Assembly (NCBI GenBank): GCA_963704565.1
Contig: OY969917.1
Span: forward strand, 3,224,001-3,288,000
Length of the DNA stretch: 64,000 nucleotides
DNA from: Rhodoblastus sp963704565
Lineage (GTDB): Bacteria > Pseudomonadota > Alphaproteobacteria > Rhizobiales > Beijerinckiaceae
Reading direction: 5' to 3'
In this document: positions 39,181 to 47,182 of the stretch, piece by piece
Numbering within the stretch: position 1 is the stretch's first letter
How the letters are laid out: each line of letters starts with the position of its first letter
The notes under the pieces: generated by a model
Databases searched by the model: none
Told to the model about the DNA's origin: nothing
The model's input: the letters and a program-made list of their open reading frames with translations, nothing else
Translations under genes and position numbers: made by a program

Positions 39181-40527
39181 TCAACCCGCCGCCGGCGGGT
39201 CCAAGCGCGCGATAATCTCTTCCAGCCGCTTCACATCCTCTCCCCCGGCCCGTCGCGCCTGCGCGATGTCGCGCAGGTTGGCGGCGGTCGTTTCGGGGCT
39301 CCAGCTGTCGAGCTTGTTCTTTTCGGCCAGGACGCGCGCCAGAACCTTCCTGGTCCTGTCGTCGTCGCGTTCCAGAATCGCCAGTTCGAGCAAAGTGGCG
39401 TAATCCCAGTAATTGCCGGCGCCGCGCGCGATCTTGCGCTCGGCGGCGTAACGCGCCACGGCGACAAGCTCCTTCACCGCCGGATCGCCGGGCTGGCGCA
39501 GTTCCATCAGGGTGCAGGCGTTGACGCCGGGAAAGGCGTCGCGCCAGTCGGCCTCGAAACCCTTGCGATAGGCTTCGATCGCCTGATCGAGAAAGCCTTC
39601 GGCCATCAGCTCGTCGCCCTGCTTTTTGGCGTCGCGCCAGCGGTCCTTGTAGACGCGCCCGAGCAGGCCGTACGTCTCGCTGGAGGGGCCGCGCTTCTCG
39701 ATCAGTTCGGTGAGAACCTGTTCCGCCTCTTCGTCGCGCCGCGCCCGGTTGAGGGCGAAGGCATATTGCTCGCGCGCCATCAAAGTATTGGCCAGCACCG
39801 GGTCCATGCGCCGGTAAAGTTCGATCATCCGGTCCCAGGCCTTGATGTCGCGAAAGGCCAGAAACAGGTCGATCACCGCCTCGGCCTCTTCGGCGCGCAG
39901 GTCGCCGAGCGAAGCCGCAATGGCGTCGAGCTCTTCCTTCGCATGGCCGCCGCCGCGGGCCTCGCGCAGCTTCTGCTTGAGGCTGCGGGCCTTTTCCACC
40001 TGTTCGCGGAACAGATCGGTCTTTTCATGCGGAACCTGCGGCGGCGAAAAACCGTTGAGCAGGGCATAGAGCGGACTGTCCGGCCGGTCGCTGTCGCGCG
40101 CCGCAACGAGACGTTTCGTCAATTGGGCGCAATCCTCCTCGGGCCGCGCCGGCTCTCCCGACGGATCCAAAGCATAGGGCATGGCGTGGAGCTGGGCGAC
40201 GTCGAAGGGCAGGCGGCTGGCGTCGGCGCAGAGCAAGGCGGTGGTCTGCGGCCGGGCGGCGTGGCGCACGCCCAGTTCGTAAAAGACATTGGCGTTGGCG
40301 ATGGTGAGATCGGCGACCGCATAGTTCGACAGCACCAGACGCTCGAACATCGCCCGGTGAATGACGCCGGAGGTCAATTCCTGGTCGGCGCGCATCGGTT
40401 CGAATCCCGCCGCCCGCACCGCCGGCGCGATGATTCGGGCGTGGACCGCGTCGAAATCGATGTAACGCCCTCCCGCGTCCTGCTTGCGGCCGAAGGGCAT
40501 GATGATGAAGCAGACGGTTTTCGGCAT
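39181..40527 (-). CDS. TRAFs-binding/TPR protein with nucleoside-deoxyribosyltransferase-like N-domain
   Basis: A 448-residue protein starting MPKTVCFIIMPFG; GAGG 6 nt upstream favours this ATG over a TTG. Residues 1–125 resemble the nucleoside 2-deoxyribosyltransferase/TIR-like fold (IIMPFGRK, RADQELTSGVIHRAMFERLV, YAVADLTIANANVFYELGVRHA). The remaining residues form helical repeats of the TRAFs-binding (DUF4071) type (AREQYAFALNRARRDEEAEQVL; TYGLLGRVYKDRW; DQAIEAYRKGFEADW). Such proteins accompany conflict-signalling systems. It may bind or process a nucleotide and relay to partners. Confidence 0.82.
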   Translation of the reverse strand: MPKTVCFIIMPFGRKQDAGGRYIDFDAVHARIIAPAVRAAGFEPMRADQELTSGVIHRAMFERLVLSNYAVADLTIANANVFYELGVRHAARPQTTALLCADASRLPFDVAQLHAMPYALDPSGEPARPEEDCAQLTKRLVAARDSDRPDSPLYALLNGFSPPQVPHEKTDLFREQVEKARSLKQKLREARGGGHAKEELDAIAASLGDLRAEEAEAVIDLFLAFRDIKAWDRMIELYRRMDPVLANTLMAREQYAFALNRARRDEEAEQVLTELIEKRGPSSETYGLLGRVYKDRWRDAKKQGDELMAEGFLDQAIEAYRKGFEADWRDAFPGVNACTLMELRQPGDPAVKELVAVARYAAERKIARGAGNYWDYATLLELAILERDDDRTRKVLARVLAEKNKLDSWSPETTAANLRDIAQARRAGGEDVKRLEEIIARLDPPAAG

Positions 40528-40637
40528 GGAGCCTCGCAAGGGAGGGCGCGAAAAATCGATCCTCGATTAGAGCCCCGTTCCGCGCCGCGCGCCAGACCTT
40601 TTCGACTCGCGGCCGGAGCCTTCCCCGGAATGCACGA

Positions 40638-41942
40638 TCACGGCCGTCCGATGCTGGAATAGGAAAAGCCGAATCTTCTGGCGTCGGCGGGGCGGTAGAT
40701 GTTGCGCAGGTCGATGAGATTGGCGGCGGCCATCAAGGATTTGATCCGCGGCAGGTCAAGGGCGCGGAATTCGTCCCATTCGGTGACGATGGCGAGCGCG
40801 TCGGCGCCGGTCACGCAGTCATAGGCGTCGTCGCAGAAGGTCACGCCGGGCATGATCCGCCGCGCCTGATCCATCGCCTTGGGGTCGTAGGCGCGCACAT
40901 TGGCGCCGGCGTCGTCAAGCGCTGTCACGATGGAAATCGAGGGCGCGTCGCGCATGTCGTCGGTGTTGAGCTTGAAGGCGAGGCCGAGCAGCGCGACGGT
41001 CTTGCCGCGCACCGAGCCGCCGCAGGCGGCGATGATTCTTTTCGCCATGGCGCGCTTGCGCCGGTCGTTGACCGCCACCACCGCCTCGACGATGCGCAGC
41101 GGCGCGTCGTGATCCTGCGCGGTCTTGACCAGGGCCAGAGTATCCTTGGGGAAGCACGAGCCGCCGAAGCCTGGCCCCGCATGGAGAAATTTGGAGCCGA
41201 TGCGATTGTCCATGCCCATGCCGCGCGCGACATCCTGCACATTGGCCCCGACCTTTTCGCACAGGTCGGCGATTTCGTTGATGAAAGTGACCTTGGTCGC
41301 CAGGAAGGAATTGGCGGCGTATTTGATCAGCTCCGCGCTGCGCCGGTCGACGAAATAGAGCGGCGGCTGGTTGAGGTTGAGCGGCCGGTAGACCTCGCTC
41401 ATCACCTCGCGGGCGCGCGGATCGCTGACGCCGACGATAATGCGGTCAGGCCGCTTGAAATCGTCGATCGCCGCGCCTTCGCGCAAAAATTCGGGATTGG
41501 AGCAGACGGCGAATTCGGCGTCGGGGCGGGTTTCGGCGACAATTCGCTCGACCTCGTCGCCGGTTCCCACCGGCACGGTCGATTTGGTGACGACGACGGT
41601 ATAGCCCTTGATCGCCTTGGCGATGTCGCGCGCGGCGGCGTAAATATAGGAGAGGTCGGCGAAACCGTCGCCACGCCGCGACGGCGTGCCGACGGCGATG
41701 AAGACGACTTCCGCCTCCGCGACCGCCTCGGCGAGGTCGGTGGTGAAGGAAAGGCGCCGGTTGCGCACATTATCCGCGACCAGGTCGTCGAGACCGGGTT
41801 CGAAAATCGGGATTTCGCCACGCAAAAGGGCGTCGATCCGCGCCGGATCCTTGTCCACGCAGACGACCTGATGGCCGAAATCGGCGAAACAGACGCCCGA
41901 GACCAAACCGACATAGCCCGAGCCGATCATGGCGATTTTCAT
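40638..41942 (-). CDS. ugd: UDP-glucose 6-dehydrogenase
   Basis: A 434-residue NAD-dependent enzyme oxidising UDP-glucose to UDP-glucuronate for surface polysaccharides. Seen: KIAMIGSGYVGLVSGVCFADFGH (NAD binding), VFIAVGTPSRRGDG, TKSTVPVGTGDEV, GPGFGGSCFPKDTLAL with the catalytic Cys, and GLAFKLNTDDMRDAPS. Start ATG 41942 gives the standard length. The longer open frame upstream is rejected because it crosses a repeat element and the dusA promoter. Confidence 0.96.
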   Translation of the reverse strand: MKIAMIGSGYVGLVSGVCFADFGHQVVCVDKDPARIDALLRGEIPIFEPGLDDLVADNVRNRRLSFTTDLAEAVAEAEVVFIAVGTPSRRGDGFADLSYIYAAARDIAKAIKGYTVVVTKSTVPVGTGDEVERIVAETRPDAEFAVCSNPEFLREGAAIDDFKRPDRIIVGVSDPRAREVMSEVYRPLNLNQPPLYFVDRRSAELIKYAANSFLATKVTFINEIADLCEKVGANVQDVARGMGMDNRIGSKFLHAGPGFGGSCFPKDTLALVKTAQDHDAPLRIVEAVVAVNDRRKRAMAKRIIAACGGSVRGKTVALLGLAFKLNTDDMRDAPSISIVTALDDAGANVRAYDPKAMDQARRIMPGVTFCDDAYDCVTGADALAIVTEWDEFRALDLPRIKSLMAAANLIDLRNIYRPADARRFGFSYSSIGRP

Positions 41943-42279
41943 GGATGCAGTTCTTTTCCCGGTAAGAGGGCAAGGGCGCCAGGCCGCGACGGCGCGCCGG
42001 GCGCCGTGTATCATGGCCGTGCGGAATTTGCAGCCCCGGACATGCCAGCGCCGCATGACGGTTTTGCGACCGCGCCACGCCGGGCGTTTCGCATTTGCCG
42101 CGCGGCTGTTGTAATACGAATACCGAATGAACCATTCGGTATTCGTATTCCGCTGGCGCGAAAACCCGCCCGCGACATAGAGGATTTTCGCGCCATGGCG
42201 TTTCCGCGGATTGCGCAGCAATCTTGCGGAAACCGTATAACAAGGCGGCAAGCGACGCGACGGACGACAAAGGGCAAGC
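41943..42279. other. ugd–dusA gap holding repeat copy 1
   Basis: 337 bp between divergent ugd and dusA. Its right half is the 125-bp repeat at 42114–42238. I see nothing else but presumed promoters. Confidence 0.55.
42114..42238. repeat. 125-bp palindromic repeat, copy 1
   Basis: About 94% identical to 43849–43973 over 125 bp with no gaps, in the same orientation. It contains a perfect 16-bp stem (ATACGAATACCGAATG / CATTCGGTATTCGTAT), GGCGCGAAAA…TTTTCGCGCC, and GTTTCCGC…TTGCGGAAAC arms: three consecutive hairpins. It lies 41 bp before the dusA start. Confidence 0.92.
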
Positions 42280-43320
42280 ATGGCTGAAGGCGCTGAAAAT
42301 CTGGGCGATACGGGACGGTTCAGCCCCTGGCGGCTTTCGGTCGCACCGATGATGGAATGGACCGACCGCCATTACCGGGCGCTGGCGCGGCTTCATTCGC
42401 GCCAGACGCGGCTTTATACGGAAATGGTGACCTCCGCCGCCATCCTGCATGGCGACCGCGAGCGGCTGCTCGGTTTCGACGCGAGCGAACATAAGCTCGC
42501 GGTGCAGCTTGGCGGCTCCGACCCGCAAGAGCTGGCGCGGGCGGCGAAAATCTGCGCCGAATTCGCCTATGACGAGATCAACCTCAATGTCGGCTGCCCT
42601 TCGGACCGCGTGCAGAACGGGGCTTTCGGGGCCTGCCTGATGCGCGCCCCGGAGCTTGTCGCGCGCTGCGTCGCGGCGATGAAGGACGCGTCCGGCCTGC
42701 CGGTCACCGTCAAATGCCGGATCGGCGTCGACGACCAGGAGCCGCGCGCGGCCTTGTTCGCTATGGCCCGCGCATTGGTCGCCGCGGGGGCCGACGCCTT
42801 GATCGTCCATGCCCGGAAGGCCTGGCTCAAAGGGCTTTCGCCCAAGGAAAACCGCGAGATTCCGCCGCTGGATTACAGCCTGGTCCATGAGCTGAAACAG
42901 GCCATGCCGGAAGTTCCGATCGCGATCAACGGCGGAATCGCGACGCTCGACGCGGCGGCGGCTCAGCTTGAAAAGCTCGATGGCGTGATGATCGGCCGCG
43001 CCGCCTATCACGATCTGTCGATGCTGCTTGAGGCCGATCCGCTGCTGTTCGGCGTTCCGGCGCCTTTCGCCAGCAGCCGCGCGGCGGTCGAGGCCTTTTT
43101 GCCCTATATCGAGCGCAAGCTCGGCGAGGGCGCGCGACTGGCCGACATCACCCGGCACATGCTCGGGCTGTTCGCCGGCAGGCCGGGCGCGCGCGCCTTC
43201 CGCCGCCATCTCGCGACCCACGCCGTGCGCCGGGGCGCCGATGCGCGGGTGGTCGAGGACGCCCTCGGCCTGGTTGACCATTCCCGTTCCGCCCGGTCGG
43301 CGGAACGGCTCAGCGCCTGA
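42280..43320 (+). CDS. dusA: tRNA-dihydrouridine synthase DusA
   Basis: A 346-residue FMN enzyme reducing U20/U20a of tRNAs. Seen: LSVAPMMEWTDRHYRALAR, LYTEMVTSAAILHGD, NLNVGCPSDRVQNGAFGACLM with the catalytic Cys, VTVKCRIGVDD, ALIVHARKAWLKGLSPKENR, IAINGGIATLD and GVMIGRAAYHDL. These features mark the DusA subfamily. It starts 41 bp after a 125-bp repeat and is followed closely by a DUF2937 gene. Confidence 0.96.
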   Translation: MAEGAENLGDTGRFSPWRLSVAPMMEWTDRHYRALARLHSRQTRLYTEMVTSAAILHGDRERLLGFDASEHKLAVQLGGSDPQELARAAKICAEFAYDEINLNVGCPSDRVQNGAFGACLMRAPELVARCVAAMKDASGLPVTVKCRIGVDDQEPRAALFAMARALVAAGADALIVHARKAWLKGLSPKENREIPPLDYSLVHELKQAMPEVPIAINGGIATLDAAAAQLEKLDGVMIGRAAYHDLSMLLEADPLLFGVPAPFASSRAAVEAFLPYIERKLGEGARLADITRHMLGLFAGRPGARAFRRHLATHAVRRGADARVVEDALGLVDHSRSARSAERLSA

Positions 43321-43334
43321 TCCGGCTCGACGCG

Positions 43335-43865
43335 ATGACGACCCTGTGGCGCAGAACCAGCCTGGCCGCGGCGCTCGCCGCGGGCTTGAGCTTTTCGCAG
43401 GCGCCGGAATTCGCCCAGCAATATCGCCAGCGCCTGGGCGGGGCGATCGACGAATTGCGGGCCTCCGTCGCGGCTTTCGATTCCGACAGCCGCGCGTCGG
43501 GCCTGAGCCACGATTCAGGCGTGGCGCGCCTTGAAGATTCGTCCGACCCGTTGGTGCGCCAGCGCGGCGCCCGGATGAACCAGGAGACCGCGCGGCTGGC
43601 GCGGCTCAGCCGGCAGGCCGCCGATCTCAAGGACGGCCTGCCGCTGTCGAAAATTTTCGCCTTGGCCGTGGACGCCGACCCGCAGGTGGCGCGCGGCGCC
43701 TTCGACGATTTCGAACCGGCGCTGCCGCTCAGCGCCGATGGCGCGGCCAGCGCCGCCATCGGCTTTGTCGGAACGCTGCTGGCGCTGCGGCTCCTGCCCC
43801 TGCCTTTACGCCTCAGGAAGAAGCGGGCGGCGGAAGGCGAGACGCCTCATACGAATTCCGTATGA
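43335..43865 (+). CDS. DUF2937-family membrane protein
   Basis: A 176-residue protein (MTTLWRRTSLAAALAAGLSF; PEFAQQYRQRLGGAIDELRA; LARLSRQAADLKDGLP) resembling DUF2937. There is a hydrophobic N-terminal stretch and a C-terminal transmembrane segment (ASAAIGFVGTLLALRLLPLPL). It starts 14 bp after dusA. The last five residues and the stop codon are supplied by the 125-bp repeat starting at 43849, so insertion of that repeat altered the C-terminus. Confidence 0.75.
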   Translation: MTTLWRRTSLAAALAAGLSFSQAPEFAQQYRQRLGGAIDELRASVAAFDSDSRASGLSHDSGVARLEDSSDPLVRQRGARMNQETARLARLSRQAADLKDGLPLSKIFALAVDADPQVARGAFDDFEPALPLSADGAASAAIGFVGTLLALRLLPLPLRLRKKRAAEGETPHTNSV

Positions 43866-43973
43866 TTCATTCGGAATTCGTATTCCGCTGGCGCGAAAAT
43901 CCGCCCGCGACATAGAGGATTTTCGCGCCATGGCGTTTCCGCGGATTGCGAAGCAATCTTGCGGAAACCGTAT
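43849..43973. repeat. 125-bp palindromic repeat, copy 2
   Basis: Seven differences from 42114–42238 with no gaps. Within the first stem, repeat positions 9 and 27 change together (A–T to T–A), keeping the pair; position 13 creates one mismatch. It overlaps the 3' end of the DUF2937 gene and extends to about 80 bp before moaA. Confidence 0.92.
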
Positions 43974-44055
43974 CAGTCCGTGGCCGAATAGACGCGGAAG
44001 GCCTCGTTTTCCGCGAAGGGCTGCGCGGCGCCGAGAAAACGTCTATATAAAGGAC

Positions 44056-45102
44056 ATGCGTCGCGACCAGTTCGACCCCCCCCTTCCCGCCGCCCAGTCG
44101 CCGGCCTCGGCGCCGCTGGTCGATTCCCACGCCCGGCGTATCGACTACATCCGGCTCTCGGTCACCGACCGCTGCAATTACCGCTGCGTTTATTGCATGT
44201 CGGAGAACATGAATTTCCTGCCCAAGGCCGATCTGCTCACTTTGGAGGAGCTGGAGCGCCTGGCGTCGGCCTTTGTCGCGCGCGGCGTGCGCAAGATCAG
44301 GATCACCGGCGGCGAGCCGCTGGTGCGGCGCAATGTCATGAGCCTGTTCCGGGGCCTGTCGCGCCTGTTCGAGCGCGGCCTGAACGAGCTGACCCTGACC
44401 ACCAATGGCGCGCTGCTCGCGCGTTTCGCTGAAGAACTGGCGGATTGCGGCGTGCGCCGGGTCAATGTCTCGCTCGACACGCTTGACGCGCAGAAATTCC
44501 GCGCCCTCACCCGCTGGGGCGATCTCGCCCAGGTTCTGGCGGGCGTCGAGGCGGCGCGCGCGGCGGGGCTCAAGGTCAAGATCAATTGCGTCGCGCTCAA
44601 GGGCGCCAATGAGGACGAGTTCCTTCCCCTCGTCGAATGGGCGCATGGGCTCGGCATGGACCTGACCTTCATCGAGGTCATGCCGCTCGGCGAGGACGCG
44701 GCGCATAATATCGAAAGTTTTCTGCCGCTCGACGCCGTCGCCGCCGCTTTGGCCGAAGGGCTGACGCTCTCGCCCTCGACCCATGCGAGCGGCGGCCCGG
44801 CGCAACATTTTGATGTCGCCGAGACCGGCGGCCGAGTCGGCTTCATCACCCCGCTCAGCCAGCATTTCTGCGACAGCTGCAACCGCGTCCGCGTCACCTG
44901 CACCGGCGCGCTTTATACCTGCCTCGGCCAGGAGGACCACATCGACCTGCGCGGCCCGCTGCGCGCCTCGCCCGACGACGCCGCCCTCCATGCGGCGATT
45001 GACGAGGCTTTGCGCCGCAAGCCGCGCGGCCATGATTTCGTCGCCCAGTGGTACGGCGCGATGGCGCCGTCGCGCCGCCCGATGAGCCTGACCGGCGGCT
45101 GA
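44056..45102 (+). CDS. moaA: GTP 3',8-cyclase MoaA
   Basis: A 348-residue radical-SAM enzyme for the first step of molybdenum cofactor synthesis. The SAM cluster motif is TDRCNYRCVYCMSE, followed by IRITGGEPLVRRN. The C-terminal second cluster is HFCDSCNRVRVTC…LYTCLG. The C-terminal GG-type tip is LTGG. The ATG at 44056 has AAGGA just upstream. The longer in-frame extension is translated repeat sequence and is rejected. No other moa gene is in the window. Confidence 0.96.
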   Translation: MRRDQFDPPLPAAQSPASAPLVDSHARRIDYIRLSVTDRCNYRCVYCMSENMNFLPKADLLTLEELERLASAFVARGVRKIRITGGEPLVRRNVMSLFRGLSRLFERGLNELTLTTNGALLARFAEELADCGVRRVNVSLDTLDAQKFRALTRWGDLAQVLAGVEAARAAGLKVKINCVALKGANEDEFLPLVEWAHGLGMDLTFIEVMPLGEDAAHNIESFLPLDAVAAALAEGLTLSPSTHASGGPAQHFDVAETGGRVGFITPLSQHFCDSCNRVRVTCTGALYTCLGQEDHIDLRGPLRASPDDAALHAAIDEALRRKPRGHDFVAQWYGAMAPSRRPMSLTGG

Positions 45103-45217
45103 TTTTTTTTTGTTCGGGCGTGTAATCTTTTTCCCCGTCCCACCGTATCCCCTTGCGCAGGCCAAAAAAGCTTGCGCGATGCGCCCGTATCCGGGCGCGA
45201 TCTCAGGGAGTATGACA

Positions 45218-45478
45218 ATGCAGATCAAGGTCGTTTCCGGCGCGAGCCTCGCCGCCGCCGCCATTGCGCTCGCCGTTTCCGGCGCCGCCCTCGCCCCCAC
45301 CCAGGCGCAGGCCAAGAAGGCCATGGTTCATTGCATGGGCGTCAACGCCTGCAAGGGCAAGGGCGCCTGCAAATCCGCCAAGAACGCCTGCAAGGGCCAG
45401 AATGCGTGCAAGGGCATGGGCTGGCTGCCGGAAAAATCCACCTCGGCCTGCACCAAGGCCGGCGGCACGGTCGGCTGA
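45218..45478 (+). CDS. bufA: Bufferin-type cysteine-rich copper-peptide precursor (BufA-like)
   Basis: An 86-residue protein with a signal peptide (MQIKVVSGASLAAAAIALAV … APTQAQA). The mature part is Lys/Gly/Cys-rich (VHCMGVNACKGKGACKSAK, NACKGQNACKGMGW) with seven cysteines. The start at 45218 has AGGGAG 8 nt upstream. In bufferin systems a DUF692 enzyme converts cysteines of such precursors to copper-binding heterocycles, and the product protects the periplasm from copper. The next two genes are the expected enzyme and partner. The sequence is closer to the BufA2 type than to DUF2282 (BufA1). Confidence 0.85.
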   Translation: MQIKVVSGASLAAAAIALAVSGAALAPTQAQAKKAMVHCMGVNACKGKGACKSAKNACKGQNACKGMGWLPEKSTSACTKAGGTVG

Positions 45479-45547
45479 TCGCAAGCGACATTTCTTCCCG
45501 CGCGGAGTTTTTTCGCGCGGGAAATTCCTGCCGGCCGGGAGGTGGCG

Positions 45548-46381
45548 ATGACGGCGAAGGATCCTCAAGGTTTCGGGCTTGGCCTGCGGCCCGTCTATTA
45601 CCCGGAGATTCTCGAATCCGCGCAGCCGGTGGACTGGTTCGAGATCATTTCGGAAAATTACATGGTTCCCGGCGGGCGGCCCCTGGCCATGCTCGACCGC
45701 ATCCGCGCCGATTATCCGATGCGCATGCATGGGGTGTCGCTGTCGCTGGCCTCGACCGATCCGCTCGACTTCGATTATCTGCGCGCGTTGAAAAGACTGA
45801 TCGCGCGGGTCGAGCCGGAACTGGTGTCCGACCATCTCGCCTGGACCGGCGTCCATGGCCTGAACCTGCATGACCTGCTGCCGGCGCCGCTGACGCGCGA
45901 GTCGCTCGATCATTGCGTGGAGCGGGCCTGCCGCGCGCAGGATTTTCTCGGCCGCCGGATCGCGCTGGAAAATCCCTCCACCTATGTCGCCTTCGCCGGC
46001 GACGAGTTGAGCGAGGCCGATTTTCTGGCCGAGCTGGCGCGCCGCGCCGATTGCCTGCTGCTGCTCGACGTCAACAATGTCTATGTTTCGGCCTTCAACC
46101 ACGGTTTCGACGCCCACGCCTATCTTGATCGCCTGCCGAAAGAGCGCGTCGCCCAGATCCACATCGCCGGCCATACCCATGCCGGCACGCATATTGTCGA
46201 CACCCACGACCATCCGGTCTGCGACGATGTCTGGGCGCTGTTTTCCTATGTGTGGCGGACTTTCGGGCCGATCCCGGCGATGATCGAGCGGGACGACCTT
46301 TTCCCGCCCTTTTCCGAACTTCTCGACGAATTGCGCCATATGCGGGCGCTTGCCGAGACCGAGGAAAAGGCCTTCGCATGA
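45548..46381 (+). CDS. bufB: DUF692 multinuclear iron enzyme (BufB-like)
   Basis: A 277-residue TIM-barrel MNIO enzyme starting MTAKDPQGFGLGLRP, with GGAGG upstream. Conserved metal-binding residues are in WFEIISENYM, MHGVSLSLASTDPLD, SDHLAWTG, ALENPSTYV, LLLDVNNVYVSAFNHGF, IHIAGHTH and DTHDHPV. It installs post-translational modifications on cysteines of the BufA-like precursor. It lies 69 bp after that gene and overlaps the DUF2063 partner by 4 bp. Confidence 0.93.
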   Translation: MTAKDPQGFGLGLRPVYYPEILESAQPVDWFEIISENYMVPGGRPLAMLDRIRADYPMRMHGVSLSLASTDPLDFDYLRALKRLIARVEPELVSDHLAWTGVHGLNLHDLLPAPLTRESLDHCVERACRAQDFLGRRIALENPSTYVAFAGDELSEADFLAELARRADCLLLLDVNNVYVSAFNHGFDAHAYLDRLPKERVAQIHIAGHTHAGTHIVDTHDHPVCDDVWALFSYVWRTFGPIPAMIERDDLFPPFSELLDELRHMRALAETEEKAFA

Positions 46382-47172
46382 AACTCGCCGAGGTGCAGAA
46401 GCTGTTTCAGGACAGCGTGCTGGGGGAGGAGCCGTCGCCGAGTCTGCTGACGCTTTTGCGCCCGCCCTTGCGCGCGGAAAATATCGCCGAGACCTTCGCC
46501 GTCTATCACGACGGTTTTCGCCTCCGCATGGCGGAATATCTCAGCAACGACTATCCGGCCCTGCGCGAGGCGATGGGCGACGAGGCTTTCGGCGCGCTGG
46601 TGGAGGCCTATGCCAAGGCGCGCCCCTCGACCTTCCGCAACGCCCGCTGGGTCGGCGCCGGCCTGCCGGCCTTTTTGCGCGCGACGCCGCCTCTCGCCGA
46701 GGATCGTTTCCTTTGCGGGCTGGCGGGGCTGGAGGCGGCGCTGGCGAAAAGTTTCGACGCGGCGGACGCCGACGAACTGCCGATCGATGCTCTCGGGCGG
46801 GCGCGCGAGGAAGACTGGCCGCGTCTGTGTTTCGGATTCCACCCAAGCGTTCTGACGGTGGCGGCGACGCTGGACGCGGTCGCCGCCTATGAGGCGGTTC
46901 AGGCGGGCGAGCCGGTCGCGGCGGCGCGGGACGGTGCGGATGTGACGCTGGCTTTGTGGCGCCGTGAACTCGACGTGAATTACCGGACCCTCGACGATCT
47001 GGAAAAGATCGCGCTGACCGAGGCGATGGCGGGCGCGGCCTTCGGCAATATCTGCGCCTCCCTGGCCTTCGCGCATCCCGGCCGCGACGAGGCGGAAATG
47101 GCGCAAATCGCCGGCGGCTTCCTCGCGCGCTGGTTCTCCGACGGCATGATCGTCGAAGCGGCGCCGGCGTGA
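46378..47172 (+). CDS. bufC: DUF2063 partner protein (BufC-like)
   Basis: A 264-residue protein starting MKLAEVQKLFQDSVLG. The N-terminal DUF2063 domain shows VYHDGFRLRMAEYLSNDYPALREAMGDEAF, with a helical C-terminal half. In bufferin and related operons it binds the precursor and assists the DUF692 enzyme. It overlaps that gene's stop (ATGA), which completes a precursor–enzyme–partner operon. Confidence 0.9.
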   Translation: MKLAEVQKLFQDSVLGEEPSPSLLTLLRPPLRAENIAETFAVYHDGFRLRMAEYLSNDYPALREAMGDEAFGALVEAYAKARPSTFRNARWVGAGLPAFLRATPPLAEDRFLCGLAGLEAALAKSFDAADADELPIDALGRAREEDWPRLCFGFHPSVLTVAATLDAVAAYEAVQAGEPVAAARDGADVTLALWRRELDVNYRTLDDLEKIALTEAMAGAAFGNICASLAFAHPGRDEAEMAQIAGGFLARWFSDGMIVEAAPA

Positions 47173-47182
47173 CGGGTTCAAT

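Noticed and set aside
41943..42281. N-terminal extension of UDP-glucose dehydrogenase
   Set aside because: It also translates the 125-bp repeat and would overlap the dusA start; the NAD-binding fold begins exactly at ATG 41942.
43738..44055. N-terminal extension of MoaA
   Set aside because: It overlaps the DUF2937 gene and translates the 125-bp repeat; AAGGA marks the ATG at 44056.
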